Shown here: in pieces, positions 34,206-42,966 of the stretch
How the letters are laid out: every line of letters starts with the position of its first letter
Numbering within the stretch: position 1 is the first letter of the stretch
Assembly (NCBI GenBank): GCA_949300325.1
Contig: CASGDQ010000069.1
Span: forward strand, 1-61,879
Length of the DNA stretch: 61,879 nt
DNA from: an uncultured Spirochaetales bacterium
Lineage (GTDB): Bacteria > Spirochaetota > Spirochaetia > Sphaerochaetales > Sphaerochaetaceae
Direction: 5' to 3'
Notes under the pieces: generated by a model
What the model saw: the letters and a program-made list of their open reading frames with translations, nothing else
Told to the model about the DNA's origin: nothing
Databases searched by the model: none
Translations under genes and position numbers: made by a program

Positions 34206-34241
34206 TTGTGATTAGTCCATTTTAGTTTTTATAATATGGTC
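34206..34241 (+). promoter_or_regulatory. Serine dehydratase promoter, leaderless geometry
   Basis: TTGTGA (34206-34211), 18-bp spacer, TATAAT (34230-34235), 6 nt, ATG. No Shine-Dalgarno sequence. An ATG directly abutting the -10 (34236) would not be transcribed. Confidence 0.65.
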
Positions 34242-35444
34242 ATGGAATCTTTGAGAGAGCTTTATAGGATAGGTTATGGACCATCCTCCAGTCATACAAT
34301 GGGGCCACGCAAGGCAGCCGAGGATTTTATTTCCAGATATCCTGAAATAAAAGAGGTGAAAGCCGAGCTTTTCGGCTCCCTTGCCGCTACAGGGAAGGGG
34401 CACCTTACCGACCGGGCCATCCGAGAAGCTTTCAGCCAGAAAGGTATAGATGTCGAAATTTTCTGGTATCCCGACGTATTTAAGAGCTTTCACCCGAATT
34501 GTCTGGGCATATCCTCTGCGGATGGAAAAATTTATGAGACGTATTATTCGGTGGGAGGAGGCAAGATCGTTCGGGAAAACGGAGGAGATAGTGAAGCATC
34601 CGAGGTATATCCAAACGACAAGCTCGGCAGCATGAAGAAGCTTCTCGATTATTGTGACACCGAAGGGCTGCAGCTATGGGAAGTCGCATTGGATTTCGAA
34701 GGGCAGGGGATATTGGATTATATGAAAGAGGTCTGGGCTGTGATGCAGGATGCCATAAGCCGAGGTCTTGACAACGAAGGGGTGCTTCCCGGAGGTTTGA
34801 AGCTTGCAAGGAAGGCCTGCCTTGTGCATGAGCAGGCGCTTGCGACAAGCGGCGCTCTGGGCAATACGCTCATTGCACATTCTTATGCATTAGCAGTAAG
34901 CGAGGAGAATGCGGGGGGAGGAAAAATCGTTACAGCCCCGACCTGCGGCTCCTGCGGAGTTCTTCCTGGTGCCGTATATTATATAATGCAGGAATATAAG
35001 ATTCCGGAGAAGAGGGTTTTAAGAGCTCTTTTGACCGCAGGGCTGGTTGGAAACATAGTGAAGACCAATGGATCTATAAGCGGAGCGGAGGTAGGCTGCC
35101 AGGGGGAAGTTGGAGTAGCCTGTGCCATGGCCGGTGCTGCTGTTGCCCAGCTTCTCGGAGGAACGATACATCAGGTCGAATATGCCGCTGAAATGGGGCT
35201 TGAGCACCATTTGGGCCTTACCTGTGATCCTTTGAAAGGCCTTGTACAGATACCCTGCATAGAACGTAATGGATTTGCCTGCATGAGGGCCGTCGATCAT
35301 GCTTCCTATGCTCTTGTCGGGGATGGCAGGCACAAGATCAGCTTTGATGATGTCGTCGAGGTGATGATGGAGACAGGGCATGCCCTTCCTTCTCTTTATA
35401 GGGAGACCAGCATGGGCGGGCTAGCAAGAGTCTACGGAATTTAA
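34242..35444 (+). CDS. sdaA: L-serine ammonia-lyase (iron-sulfur dependent)
   Basis: Deaminates L-serine to pyruvate with an oxygen-labile 4Fe-4S cluster. The 400 residues are a single-chain form holding both beta and alpha regions. The N-terminus has IGYGPSSSHTMGPRKAA; cluster cysteines are in APTCGSCGVLPG, LTCDPLKGLVQIPC and nearby, with NGSISGAEVGCQGEVGVACAMA in between. The start MESLRELYRIG matches the family and lies 7 nt after TATAAT. It is followed by its own terminator. Confidence 0.94.
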   Translation: MESLRELYRIGYGPSSSHTMGPRKAAEDFISRYPEIKEVKAELFGSLAATGKGHLTDRAIREAFSQKGIDVEIFWYPDVFKSFHPNCLGISSADGKIYETYYSVGGGKIVRENGGDSEASEVYPNDKLGSMKKLLDYCDTEGLQLWEVALDFEGQGILDYMKEVWAVMQDAISRGLDNEGVLPGGLKLARKACLVHEQALATSGALGNTLIAHSYALAVSEENAGGGKIVTAPTCGSCGVLPGAVYYIMQEYKIPEKRVLRALLTAGLVGNIVKTNGSISGAEVGCQGEVGVACAMAGAAVAQLLGGTIHQVEYAAEMGLEHHLGLTCDPLKGLVQIPCIERNGFACMRAVDHASYALVGDGRHKISFDDVVEVMMETGHALPSLYRETSMGGLARVYGI

Positions 35445-35475
35445 TTTTTTCAAAGACTATGAAAAAAATATCCTG

Positions 35476-35503
35476 ATCCTCTTTTTAGAGGATTTTTCTT
35501 TTT
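35476..35503 (+). terminator. Rho-independent terminator after serine dehydratase
   Basis: ATCCTC, loop TTTTTA, GAGGAT, then TTTTCTTTTT; 32 bp past the stop. Confidence 0.8.
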
Positions 35504-35593
35504 ATCATAATTAATTACATAAATTATAAGAGTAGATATATTTTCCAAATAATATTATTTTTTTGAAAAAACAAAAAATTTTTCAGAAAAAAT

Positions 35594-35622
35594 TTGACAA
35601 ATCGGATATCAGGATTGATACT
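35594..35622 (+). promoter_or_regulatory. Promoter of the ribose-type ABC operon
   Basis: TTGACA (35594-35599), 17 bp, GATACT (35617-35622). An imperfect A/T palindrome (AAATTTTTCAGAAAAAATTT, about 35574-35594) just upstream might be an operator. The 206-base gap before the first gene otherwise holds only the upstream terminator. Confidence 0.6.
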
Positions 35623-35649
35623 GGGGTAAGTATGAAGGAGGCTTTTTCA

Positions 35650-36612
35650 ATGAAGAAAGCATTAATCGTATTGCTCGTTATGATGATGGGTTTCTCGATG
35701 CTCTTTGCCAATGGAAGCACTGAAGCTGCAGGAACAGAAGCTGCCGGAGGCGGAAAATATAAGATCGGCATACTCGCCCCGGCTGTAACACATGGATGGT
35801 CCGCAGGCGTTGCCTACTATGCCGAGATGCGTTGTAAAGAACTTGCAGACACTGTCGAATACAAGGTTGCAACAAGCAATAACGCTGAAGAGATGACAAA
35901 CCAGCTTGACGATCTCGTGCTCTGGGGTGCGGATGCAATCGTTGCTTTCCCTCAGTGGACGGGAATGGAAGTTCCAATCCAGAACGTGATCAACCAAGGT
36001 ATTCCTGTTGTCAATTTCGATATTGAAATTGCGGCAGAAGGTGTTTACAGAGTCGCAGGCGACAATTATGACATGGGTGTTCAAGGTGCAAAATACATCG
36101 TTGACAAGATTGGAACAGAAGGCACAGTAGTAATTCTCGATGTTCCTACATCCGGGTCTGTTGCTGAACTCAGAAAAGCAGGTTATCTCGATACGGTTGC
36201 AGAGATTGCTCCGAATCTTAACAACATAACCTATGCAACACAATTCACCCGTGAAGCAGGGCTTGCAGACATGGCCGACATCCTTACGGCTAATCCGCAT
36301 ATTGATGCTGTATATTCCATGGATGATGAGACCAGTATTGGAGCTCTCCAAGCTATACAGGAAGCAGGAAGAACTGACATCCAGGTAATCACAGGCGGTG
36401 GTGGATGCCAGGAATATTTCAACCTCATGCCGCAGTATGAGAACATTTGGGTGCAGAGCGCTCTCTACAGCCCAGACATGGTGGAGGATGCTGTTGATAT
36501 GGCGGTTGCAATTCTTAATGGAGAGACTGTGGAACAGGTCAAGATCATTCCTACGACAATCGTTGACCGCAGTAACTATCAGGATTTCATAGATCCTTCT
36601 TCTCCGTATTGA
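35650..36612 (+). CDS. Sugar ABC transporter substrate-binding protein (RbsB family)
   Basis: Periplasmic binding protein of 320 residues. The signal peptide (MKKALIVLLVMMMGFSMLFA) ends before NGSTEAAGTEAA, a low-complexity mature start common in spirochaetes; there is no lipobox. The RbsB fold follows: KIGILAPAVTHGWSAGVAYYAE, NQLDDLVLWGADAIV, PVVNFDIEI, GDNYDMGVQGAKYI and AVYSMDDETSIGALQAI. AAGGAGG lies before the ATG. The ligand is a monosaccharide or cyclitol by family; the downstream enzymes suggest one that is oxidised to a keto form. Confidence 0.92.
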   Translation: MKKALIVLLVMMMGFSMLFANGSTEAAGTEAAGGGKYKIGILAPAVTHGWSAGVAYYAEMRCKELADTVEYKVATSNNAEEMTNQLDDLVLWGADAIVAFPQWTGMEVPIQNVINQGIPVVNFDIEIAAEGVYRVAGDNYDMGVQGAKYIVDKIGTEGTVVILDVPTSGSVAELRKAGYLDTVAEIAPNLNNITYATQFTREAGLADMADILTANPHIDAVYSMDDETSIGALQAIQEAGRTDIQVITGGGGCQEYFNLMPQYENIWVQSALYSPDMVEDAVDMAVAILNGETVEQVKIIPTTIVDRSNYQDFIDPSSPY

Positions 36613-36629
36613 TTTGAAGAAAGTCGCAG

Positions 36630-36663
36630 GGCTATGGCGCTTTCGCCATAGCCTTTAATTTTT
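36630..36663 (+). terminator. Intercistronic hairpin after the binding-protein gene
   Basis: A perfect 10-bp stem GGCTATGGCG/CGCCATAGCC with a 4-nt loop, then TTTAATTTTTT. It sits between the binding-protein and ATPase genes and probably acts as a partial terminator or mRNA-stabilising hairpin, giving more binding protein than transporter. Confidence 0.75.
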
Positions 36664-36676
36664 TGTGGACGGTATT

Positions 36677-38161
36677 ATGAATCTTGAAATGACAGGAATA
36701 TCCAAATCTTTCGGCTCCAACCTTGTGCTCGATAAGGTTGACTTTTGCGTGAAGGGTGGGGAGATAACAGCTTTGCTTGGAGAAAATGGTGCGGGAAAAA
36801 GCACGCTGATGAATATCCTAGGCGGAGTTATAAACCGTGATGAAGGTGTAATAAAGCTTGATGGAAAGCCTTTTGAATTCAGCACTCCAAAGGAATCGCT
36901 GGATAATGGTATTGCCTTCATTCATCAGGAACTGAACCTGATCAACGATCTTGCAATTTATGAAAATCTGTTCATAGGAAGGGAGGCGAGGAAGAAAAAC
37001 GGCTTTTTGGACCATGATTTGATGATAAAAGAGACCGAAGAGGTTTTCAGGCGCATGGACCTCAAACTTGATCCCCGCACAATGGTCAGAGACCTTGACG
37101 CTTCTTATAAACAGATTGTTGAAATATCTAGGGCGATGCTTATGAATGCACGCCTAGTCATAATGGACGAACCTACGACCAGCCTGACCGATCCGGAGAT
37201 TGAAAGGGTATTTTCTTTCATGAGAAAGCTGAAGCAAGAGGGAGTTGGAATCATCTTTATCTCCCATAAGCTGAACGAGGTCATGGAAATATGTGATAAC
37301 TATACCGTTCTCAGAGACGGGCATATGATATCTTCCGGAAGCATCTGCGATGTGACGACTTCCGATATTGCCCGCATGATGGTTGGCCATGATGTCATCA
37401 TGGGCAAAAGGGCTGAAGAATCCTTTAATGGAAAGACTGTCCTGAGGGTTGAAGGACTGGATGATGGCAAGCATTTCTCGAACATTTCATTTGAAGTAAA
37501 AAGTGGGGAGGTCCTTGGTTTTACAGGTCTTCTCGGGGATGGTAGGAGTGAGCTTTTCCAAACTGTGTTTGGTGCTATGGGTTCTTACAGCGGCAAGATT
37601 TTCATCGACGATGCAGAAGTGAAGATGAAAAGTACTGAACAGGCGGTTTCTCTTGGTATTGGCTATGTTCCTCGCAACAGGAAGGAAAATGGGATTGTGA
37701 AGGACATGTCGATTCTTGAAAACGGTTCTCTGGTCACCCTTTCTAAAAGAAAAAGAGGTCCGTTTATCGATTTTAAGCGTGTAAAAAAAGAATTTGAACA
37801 GGAAAGGAAGGATCTGCACATAAAAATGGGATCCTCGGAAGATCTGATTACCAGCCTTTCTGGAGGAAACCAGCAGAAGGTAGTTCTGGCAAAGTGGCTC
37901 AGCCTGAATCCTAAAGTCCTGATTTTAGATAATCCGACACAAGGCGTCGATGTCGGTGCAAAGGAGGATATTTATCAAATAATCCTTTCTCTTGCGCAAA
38001 AGGGGATGGCTGTAATCGTCCTTTCGTCGGAGGCCCAGGAGATAATCCGGGTGGCTTCGAGATGCTTTGTGCTTTATCACGGAAGAATAATGGGGGAGCT
38101 GAAAGGTGATGCGATGCAAGAGCATGCCATCATGCGCCTTGCTACGGGAGTGGAAGAGTGA
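36677..38161 (+). CDS. Sugar ABC transporter ATPase (RbsA/MglA type)
   Basis: Cytoplasmic double-ATPase subunit of 494 residues. The first domain has Walker A GENGAGKST, a signature region around YKQIVEISRAM, and Walker B LVIMDEPTTSLT. The second has a degenerate P-loop GLLGDGRSE, the signature SLSGGNQQK and Walker B VLILDNPTQGVD, as is normal for this family. The start MNLEMTGISKSFG fits the family. Its stop overlaps the permease start by one base. Confidence 0.95.
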   Translation: MNLEMTGISKSFGSNLVLDKVDFCVKGGEITALLGENGAGKSTLMNILGGVINRDEGVIKLDGKPFEFSTPKESLDNGIAFIHQELNLINDLAIYENLFIGREARKKNGFLDHDLMIKETEEVFRRMDLKLDPRTMVRDLDASYKQIVEISRAMLMNARLVIMDEPTTSLTDPEIERVFSFMRKLKQEGVGIIFISHKLNEVMEICDNYTVLRDGHMISSGSICDVTTSDIARMMVGHDVIMGKRAEESFNGKTVLRVEGLDDGKHFSNISFEVKSGEVLGFTGLLGDGRSELFQTVFGAMGSYSGKIFIDDAEVKMKSTEQAVSLGIGYVPRNRKENGIVKDMSILENGSLVTLSKRKRGPFIDFKRVKKEFEQERKDLHIKMGSSEDLITSLSGGNQQKVVLAKWLSLNPKVLILDNPTQGVDVGAKEDIYQIILSLAQKGMAVIVLSSEAQEIIRVASRCFVLYHGRIMGELKGDAMQEHAIMRLATGVEE

Positions 38162-39201
38162 TGGAAAAAACAGTTATGAAAAAGAAGAATTTTATTCAGT
38201 GGTTTAAGATGATGTGGACCGAGCATCCGCTTTTTTCCACTGCATGCGCACTGCTCGTTATGATCGTGCTGCAGACGCTTGCCCTTGGTTTTAGTCAGGG
38301 AAGTTTCAGTGCTTGGTTTTCAATGTGGCTTAGAAACTGGATTAATATCCTGCGAAACAATGCAACCATTGGCATCATTTCTCTCGGGATGACCTTCGTA
38401 ATCATCACTGGCGGAATTGATCTTGCTGTCGGTTCAACCTTGGTTGCAATAGGTGCAATTGTAATGATTTTCATTGACGGATCTTCAACTGGATTGCTTT
38501 CTTCCATTGGAATTTCAGGAGCGCCTGCATATCTGATCGGCATTGTTGCCGGTCTTATTGCAGGGATAATCCTTGGAGAGTTTTCTGGAATTTTAATAAC
38601 TGTTGGAAAGCTTCCTCCTTTTATTGCTACTCTTGGCATGATGAAGATATGCCGTTCGGTGACACAGCAGTGCATGCAGACACTCAACCCGTCGGTTCCG
38701 ATGGGATTTACAAAAATAGCTAATGTAACGATAGGCAAGCAGATGTTCATGCCAATAGTCTACTGGCTGATAATTGCTTTCATAATGTATTACATTTCTA
38801 AGAACACAGCTTTTGGGCGTCATGTTTTTGCTGTTGGGTCGAATGAGAGGGCTGCAAAGCTTTCTGGCATCAATGTTCAGCGGGTTAAGAGGCTGGTGTA
38901 TATGATCATGGGACTTATGGTGGCTATTTCTGCCATTCTTCAGGTCTCTAGAATAGGTGCTATGGATTATGCGAATGCCGGCAGCGGTTATGAGATGGAT
39001 GCGATAGCTGCAGTTATTGTCGGTGGTACGAGCATGTCGGGAGGAAAAGGAAGTATTTCCGGTACTGTTCTAGGTGTTCTTATCATTGCAGTTATGAACA
39101 ACCTCCTTAATCTCATAGGTGTACCCCCGTTCCTTAGAGAGGCATTCAAAGGAGTGATCGTTATAGGAGCAGTATTGCTTCAGAAGAAGGAAAAGGTCTG
39201 A
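38161..39201 (+). CDS. Sugar ABC transporter permease (RbsC type)
   Basis: Inner-membrane permease of 346 residues with about eight to ten spans. Family blocks are LGMTFVIITGGIDLAVGS, LPPFIATLGMMKI, NERAAKLSGINV, and the EAA-like GSGYEMDAIAAVIVGGTSMSGGKGS near the C-terminus. It pairs with the ATPase and binding protein upstream. Confidence 0.94.
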   Translation: MEKTVMKKKNFIQWFKMMWTEHPLFSTACALLVMIVLQTLALGFSQGSFSAWFSMWLRNWINILRNNATIGIISLGMTFVIITGGIDLAVGSTLVAIGAIVMIFIDGSSTGLLSSIGISGAPAYLIGIVAGLIAGIILGEFSGILITVGKLPPFIATLGMMKICRSVTQQCMQTLNPSVPMGFTKIANVTIGKQMFMPIVYWLIIAFIMYYISKNTAFGRHVFAVGSNERAAKLSGINVQRVKRLVYMIMGLMVAISAILQVSRIGAMDYANAGSGYEMDAIAAVIVGGTSMSGGKGSISGTVLGVLIIAVMNNLLNLIGVPPFLREAFKGVIVIGAVLLQKKEKV

Positions 39202-39210
39202 GGAGGTGAT

Positions 39211-40239
39211 ATGTACAAAATAGGAATAATAGGATGCGGGAAGATTGCACAGGTTAGGCATATTCCTGAATATGAAGCGAGCGGCAGGGCCGAGATAGCC
39301 GCCTTTTACGACATAAATTACGAAAGAGCTTGCCAGATGGCGGAAAAGCATGGAGGTAGGGCTTATAAAGATCTTGATGAGCTTCTTTCAGCCGATCTCG
39401 ATGCTGTTAGCGTCTGCACTGCAAACAATACCCATGCAGAAATTACCATAAAGGCTTTGCAGAAATCACTTTCGGTGCTTTGTGAAAAACCCATGGCAAC
39501 TACGCTTGAAGATTGTATCAGGATGAATGAGGAAGCTGAAAAAGCAGGGAAGATCCTGATGATTGGCCAGAACCAGAGATTAGCTAAGGCGCATAAGAGG
39601 GCTCATGATCTGATAAGTTCTGGTTCTATAGGCAGGATTCTTTCCTTCAGAACTGTCTTTGGACATTCAGGCCCTGAAACTTGGAGCGTGGATCCTGGAA
39701 AAAACACCTGGTTTTTTGACAAGAAGCGCGCGGCTATGGGGGCAATGGCTGATTTGGGAATACATAAAACCGATCTCATCTGCTATCTTCTTGACGATGT
39801 TGTTGATGAAGTCAGAGCCGTAGTATGTACTCTTGATAAGAGGGATGGAAAAGGAGAGCTCATACCCGTTGATGATAATGCTGTATGTATCTATCGGATG
39901 AAGAAGGGTGCAATCGGAACGATGACCGCTTCATGGACATATTATGGGGCGGAGGATAATTCCACCATTATCTACGGGGAAAAAGGGATTATGAAGATTT
40001 ACGCTGATAAGAATTTCTCGCTTATAGTGGAGAGGATCGATGGGAGCAGGGAGTGTTATGAGCTTGATAAGATTCAAACGAATGACAGTCAGAGCTCAAG
40101 CGGGGTTATTGATTGCTTCCTAGATTCCCTTGACAGGGGTAAGGCGGAAATATCGTCATCTTCGGTTCTTCCTGCGATGAAGGCTGTATTTGCAGCAATC
40201 GAATCAGGAAAGAGTGGAGAAAGCGTAAAGATAGACTGA
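39211..40239 (+). CDS. Gfo/Idh/MocA family oxidoreductase
   Basis: NAD(P)-dependent sugar or cyclitol dehydrogenase of 342 residues. The Rossmann start is KIGIIGCGKIAQVRHIPEY; the conserved block is VLCEKPMATTLEDC, and the catalytic region has the ADLGIHKTDLICYLL motif. GAGGAGGTGAT precedes the ATG. By family, the substrate is a sugar, inositol or sugar acid oxidised at one hydroxyl. It sits in an importer operon with a second, distant paralogue at 41989. Confidence 0.92.
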   Translation: MYKIGIIGCGKIAQVRHIPEYEASGRAEIAAFYDINYERACQMAEKHGGRAYKDLDELLSADLDAVSVCTANNTHAEITIKALQKSLSVLCEKPMATTLEDCIRMNEEAEKAGKILMIGQNQRLAKAHKRAHDLISSGSIGRILSFRTVFGHSGPETWSVDPGKNTWFFDKKRAAMGAMADLGIHKTDLICYLLDDVVDEVRAVVCTLDKRDGKGELIPVDDNAVCIYRMKKGAIGTMTASWTYYGAEDNSTIIYGEKGIMKIYADKNFSLIVERIDGSRECYELDKIQTNDSQSSSGVIDCFLDSLDRGKAEISSSSVLPAMKAVFAAIESGKSGESVKID

Positions 40240-40254
40240 AAAGGAGGATTACAT

Positions 40255-41169
40255 ATGAAGCTTGGAATAATCAGTTCTATCCTGGATGGATGGAGCTATG
40301 AGGAGATGATAGATGAAATCAGCCGCATCGGTTATGAGTGTGTCGAAGTAGCCTGCTGGCCTAAAGGGAAAGGGGAAAGACGGTATGCCGGAGTCAGCCA
40401 TATCGATACGGAAGATCTAAACGAGAAAAAGGCTGCCGATATTATATCGTATGCAAAAAGTCATGGTGTGGAGATTTCCGCATTGGCTTTCTATCCCAAT
40501 ACGCTTGATCCTGATTTGAAAAAAAGGGAGGCGAATATTCGCCACCTTCATTCTGTTATCGATGCCTCAAGCCTGCTTGATGTTAATTTGGTCACGACTT
40601 TTATCGGAAGAGACAGCAGCAAGACAGTGGAAGAGAACCTAAAAATCGTAAAGCAGGTTTGGCCGGATATTCTTGATCATGCAGCAAAGAAGGGTGTGCG
40701 TATTGCGATTGAAAACTGTCCAATGCTTTTTGACAGCACGCAGTGGCCGGGAGGGCAGAATCTTTTCACCTCTCCTGAAAACTGGAGGAAGATTTTTGAG
40801 ATCCTCCCTTATGAAAATCTCGGGATTAATTTTGATCCAAGTCATTTTATTTGGCAGCAGATGGATTACATATCTCCGATCAAAGAATTTAAAGACAAGA
40901 TATTCCATGTACATTTTAAGGATATAAAGCTCGATAAGCAGGCCCTATCAAGATGCGGGGTTATGGCTTATCCTCTCGAATACATGGCGCCCAAACTTCC
41001 TGGTCTGGGGGATGTTGATTGGTCTGAATTTGTTTCCGCCCTTACTGAAAGCGGATACGACGGCTATTCGTGTGTTGAGGTTGAAGATAGAGCATTCGAA
41101 GGATCTAAAAAGAGGATAGTGGATTCACTCATCCTTTGTTATAGATATTTGCGGCAATTCGTGATTTGA
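40255..41169 (+). CDS. Sugar phosphate isomerase/epimerase family TIM barrel (IolE-like)
   Basis: AP-endonuclease-2-like barrel of 304 residues. KLGIISSILDGWSYEEM opens it; metal-binding positions are in IENCPM, INFDPSHFIWQQMD, VHFKDIK and SCVEVED. Family members isomerise, epimerise, dehydrate or cleave keto-sugars with a divalent metal. AAAGGAGG lies before the ATG. It probably acts on the product of a neighbouring Gfo/Idh enzyme. Confidence 0.88.
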   Translation: MKLGIISSILDGWSYEEMIDEISRIGYECVEVACWPKGKGERRYAGVSHIDTEDLNEKKAADIISYAKSHGVEISALAFYPNTLDPDLKKREANIRHLHSVIDASSLLDVNLVTTFIGRDSSKTVEENLKIVKQVWPDILDHAAKKGVRIAIENCPMLFDSTQWPGGQNLFTSPENWRKIFEILPYENLGINFDPSHFIWQQMDYISPIKEFKDKIFHVHFKDIKLDKQALSRCGVMAYPLEYMAPKLPGLGDVDWSEFVSALTESGYDGYSCVEVEDRAFEGSKKRIVDSLILCYRYLRQFVI

Positions 41170-41176
41170 GGCGTTT

Positions 41177-41992
41177 ATGGAAAAAAGGACCATAATCGTA
41201 AATTCAAACTGTTATCATGGCTTTGATATAAAAAGATCTATAGAAGGGATAGCCAGAGCAGGGTTTCACCATATTGAGCTGACTGCAACAAAGGGTTGGA
41301 CTGAGCATGTTTTTCCCAGCATGAGTTTTTCTTGTTTGCTCGATATAAGAAATTACATCCGTGGATACGGGCTTGATGTTCCATCGATGAGCGGACATTG
41401 TAATCTTATGGATGCCTCCCGTCTGAAGGATTTTAATGAGAACATAGAACTTGCCCATTTCTTTGGGGCGAAAACTATCGTTTCTAGCATAGGGGAAGCC
41501 CATCTCAAGGATAATGCGAGGGGTGGGGATGAAATGGTAGCTGAAAACATCAGATCTCTCCTTCCTGTTCTCGAAAGCTATAAAATGATGCTTGTTTTGG
41601 AGACACATGGTGATCATGGCACTGCGTCCAAACTGAAAAAGATTTCAGATCTTGTTGCATCTCCTTTTGTTAAAATCTGCTACGATACCGCAAATGCGAT
41701 ATTTTATGGTGATGTAAAAGGAGATGAGGATATCCTTTATGCCGGCAGCGATATAGCTTATGTGCATATAAAAGATAAGGCAGGAGGGCGGAAGGAGTGG
41801 AATTTTCCTGCCCTTGGCGATGGTTATGTGGATTTTCCGCGCCTATTATCCGCTTTGGACAAAACAGGAAGCAAGGCTCCTTTATCCATAGAAATTGAGT
41901 TTACGCAGGAAGGTGCATCCTCTGCTAAAGAGGTCGATGAAGCTGTATTGAAGAGCGGATTGTATCTTCAAAAGCTGGGGTATGAGCTATGA
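41177..41992 (+). CDS. Sugar phosphate isomerase/epimerase family TIM barrel
   Basis: A second metal-dependent barrel, 271 residues. Recognisable parts are HHIELTATKG, MLVLETHGDHGT (metal Glu), VKICYDTANA, YVHIKDKAGG and SIEIEFTQEG. It differs clearly from the preceding paralogue, so the two likely catalyse different steps. The stop overlaps the next start by 4 bp. Confidence 0.87.
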   Translation: MEKRTIIVNSNCYHGFDIKRSIEGIARAGFHHIELTATKGWTEHVFPSMSFSCLLDIRNYIRGYGLDVPSMSGHCNLMDASRLKDFNENIELAHFFGAKTIVSSIGEAHLKDNARGGDEMVAENIRSLLPVLESYKMMLVLETHGDHGTASKLKKISDLVASPFVKICYDTANAIFYGDVKGDEDILYAGSDIAYVHIKDKAGGRKEWNFPALGDGYVDFPRLLSALDKTGSKAPLSIEIEFTQEGASSAKEVDEAVLKSGLYLQKLGYEL

Positions 41993-42951
41993 TAAACGTT
42001 CTTTTGGTAGGACTGGGAGGGATGGGAAAGGTCCATCTGGCAAATATTGCATATATCGATAACGTGTCTGTTGTATCTGCAGTAGGATCGTGCAAGCAGG
42101 ACATGGAGGTATCTGCTTTGAACGGTATTCCTTATTATGAATCGATTTCAAGTGCTCTGAAGGAACATCCTGAAATAGAAGTCGTCGATATCACCACACC
42201 GACATTCCTACACAAAACGCATGTCAAGGAAGCCCTTGATTTTGGCCGCACTGTAATATGTGAAAAGCCTCTGGCTCTTTCTTCTGCCGATGCCGAACAG
42301 CTCTTCTTGTACGCCCGTCAAAAGGGTGTTGCATTATATGTTGCGCAGGTGTTGCGGTATACCAAGGAATATAAGGTGCTGAAGAAGCTTGTGGAAGATA
42401 AGACATATGGCAAGGTGCTGGATGCAAATTTCACAAGGCTCAGCGCTGAACCCGCATGGGCTAAGGATGGATGGCTTTTTGATAAGAATAAGAGCGGTCT
42501 TGTGCCGTTTGATCTGCATATCCATGATCTGGATATGATTTTCAGTCTTTTTGGCAAGCCTGAAGATATCATATGCAGGAAAAGAAGTTCTGATGGCTCT
42601 GAATATGCGAATTATTACCATATGGAATATGTTTATCCAAATTTTTCCGTAAGGGCTGAAGCAGGATGGTTGAAAGCATCTAATCCGTTTACTGCCACAT
42701 GGAGAGTTCTTTTCGACAGAGCTTTGGTTGTCTATGATGGCTCTTCTATTTACGCTTATCCTCAAAAAGAGGGCAAGGTTGTTTTCGATATCTCGTACCC
42801 TGTAGTGGTTTCAACGGGGATCAATGTCCCTCCTACAGGATGGTACTATGAAGAGCTGAAAGAAATTTTTTCAGAAATTTATGAAAAAACTTGTGCTCCG
42901 ATACCGGAATCGGAGATAATGGGGGTGCTTGGGATTTTAGAGAATCTTTAG
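41989..42951 (+). CDS. Gfo/Idh/MocA family oxidoreductase (second)
   Basis: A 320-residue dehydrogenase with Rossmann start INVLLVGLGGMGKVHL and the block VICEKPLALSSADAEQ. The catalytic region has PFDLHIHDLDMIFSLFG, in which HIHDLD provides the usual catalytic His/Asp. It overlaps the isomerase upstream by 4 bp. Two such dehydrogenases in one operon suggest an oxidise-rearrange-reduce route. Confidence 0.9.
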   Translation: MINVLLVGLGGMGKVHLANIAYIDNVSVVSAVGSCKQDMEVSALNGIPYYESISSALKEHPEIEVVDITTPTFLHKTHVKEALDFGRTVICEKPLALSSADAEQLFLYARQKGVALYVAQVLRYTKEYKVLKKLVEDKTYGKVLDANFTRLSAEPAWAKDGWLFDKNKSGLVPFDLHIHDLDMIFSLFGKPEDIICRKRSSDGSEYANYYHMEYVYPNFSVRAEAGWLKASNPFTATWRVLFDRALVVYDGSSIYAYPQKEGKVVFDISYPVVVSTGINVPPTGWYYEELKEIFSEIYEKTCAPIPESEIMGVLGILENL

Positions 42952-42966
42952 CTTGGGGGCGCTGCC

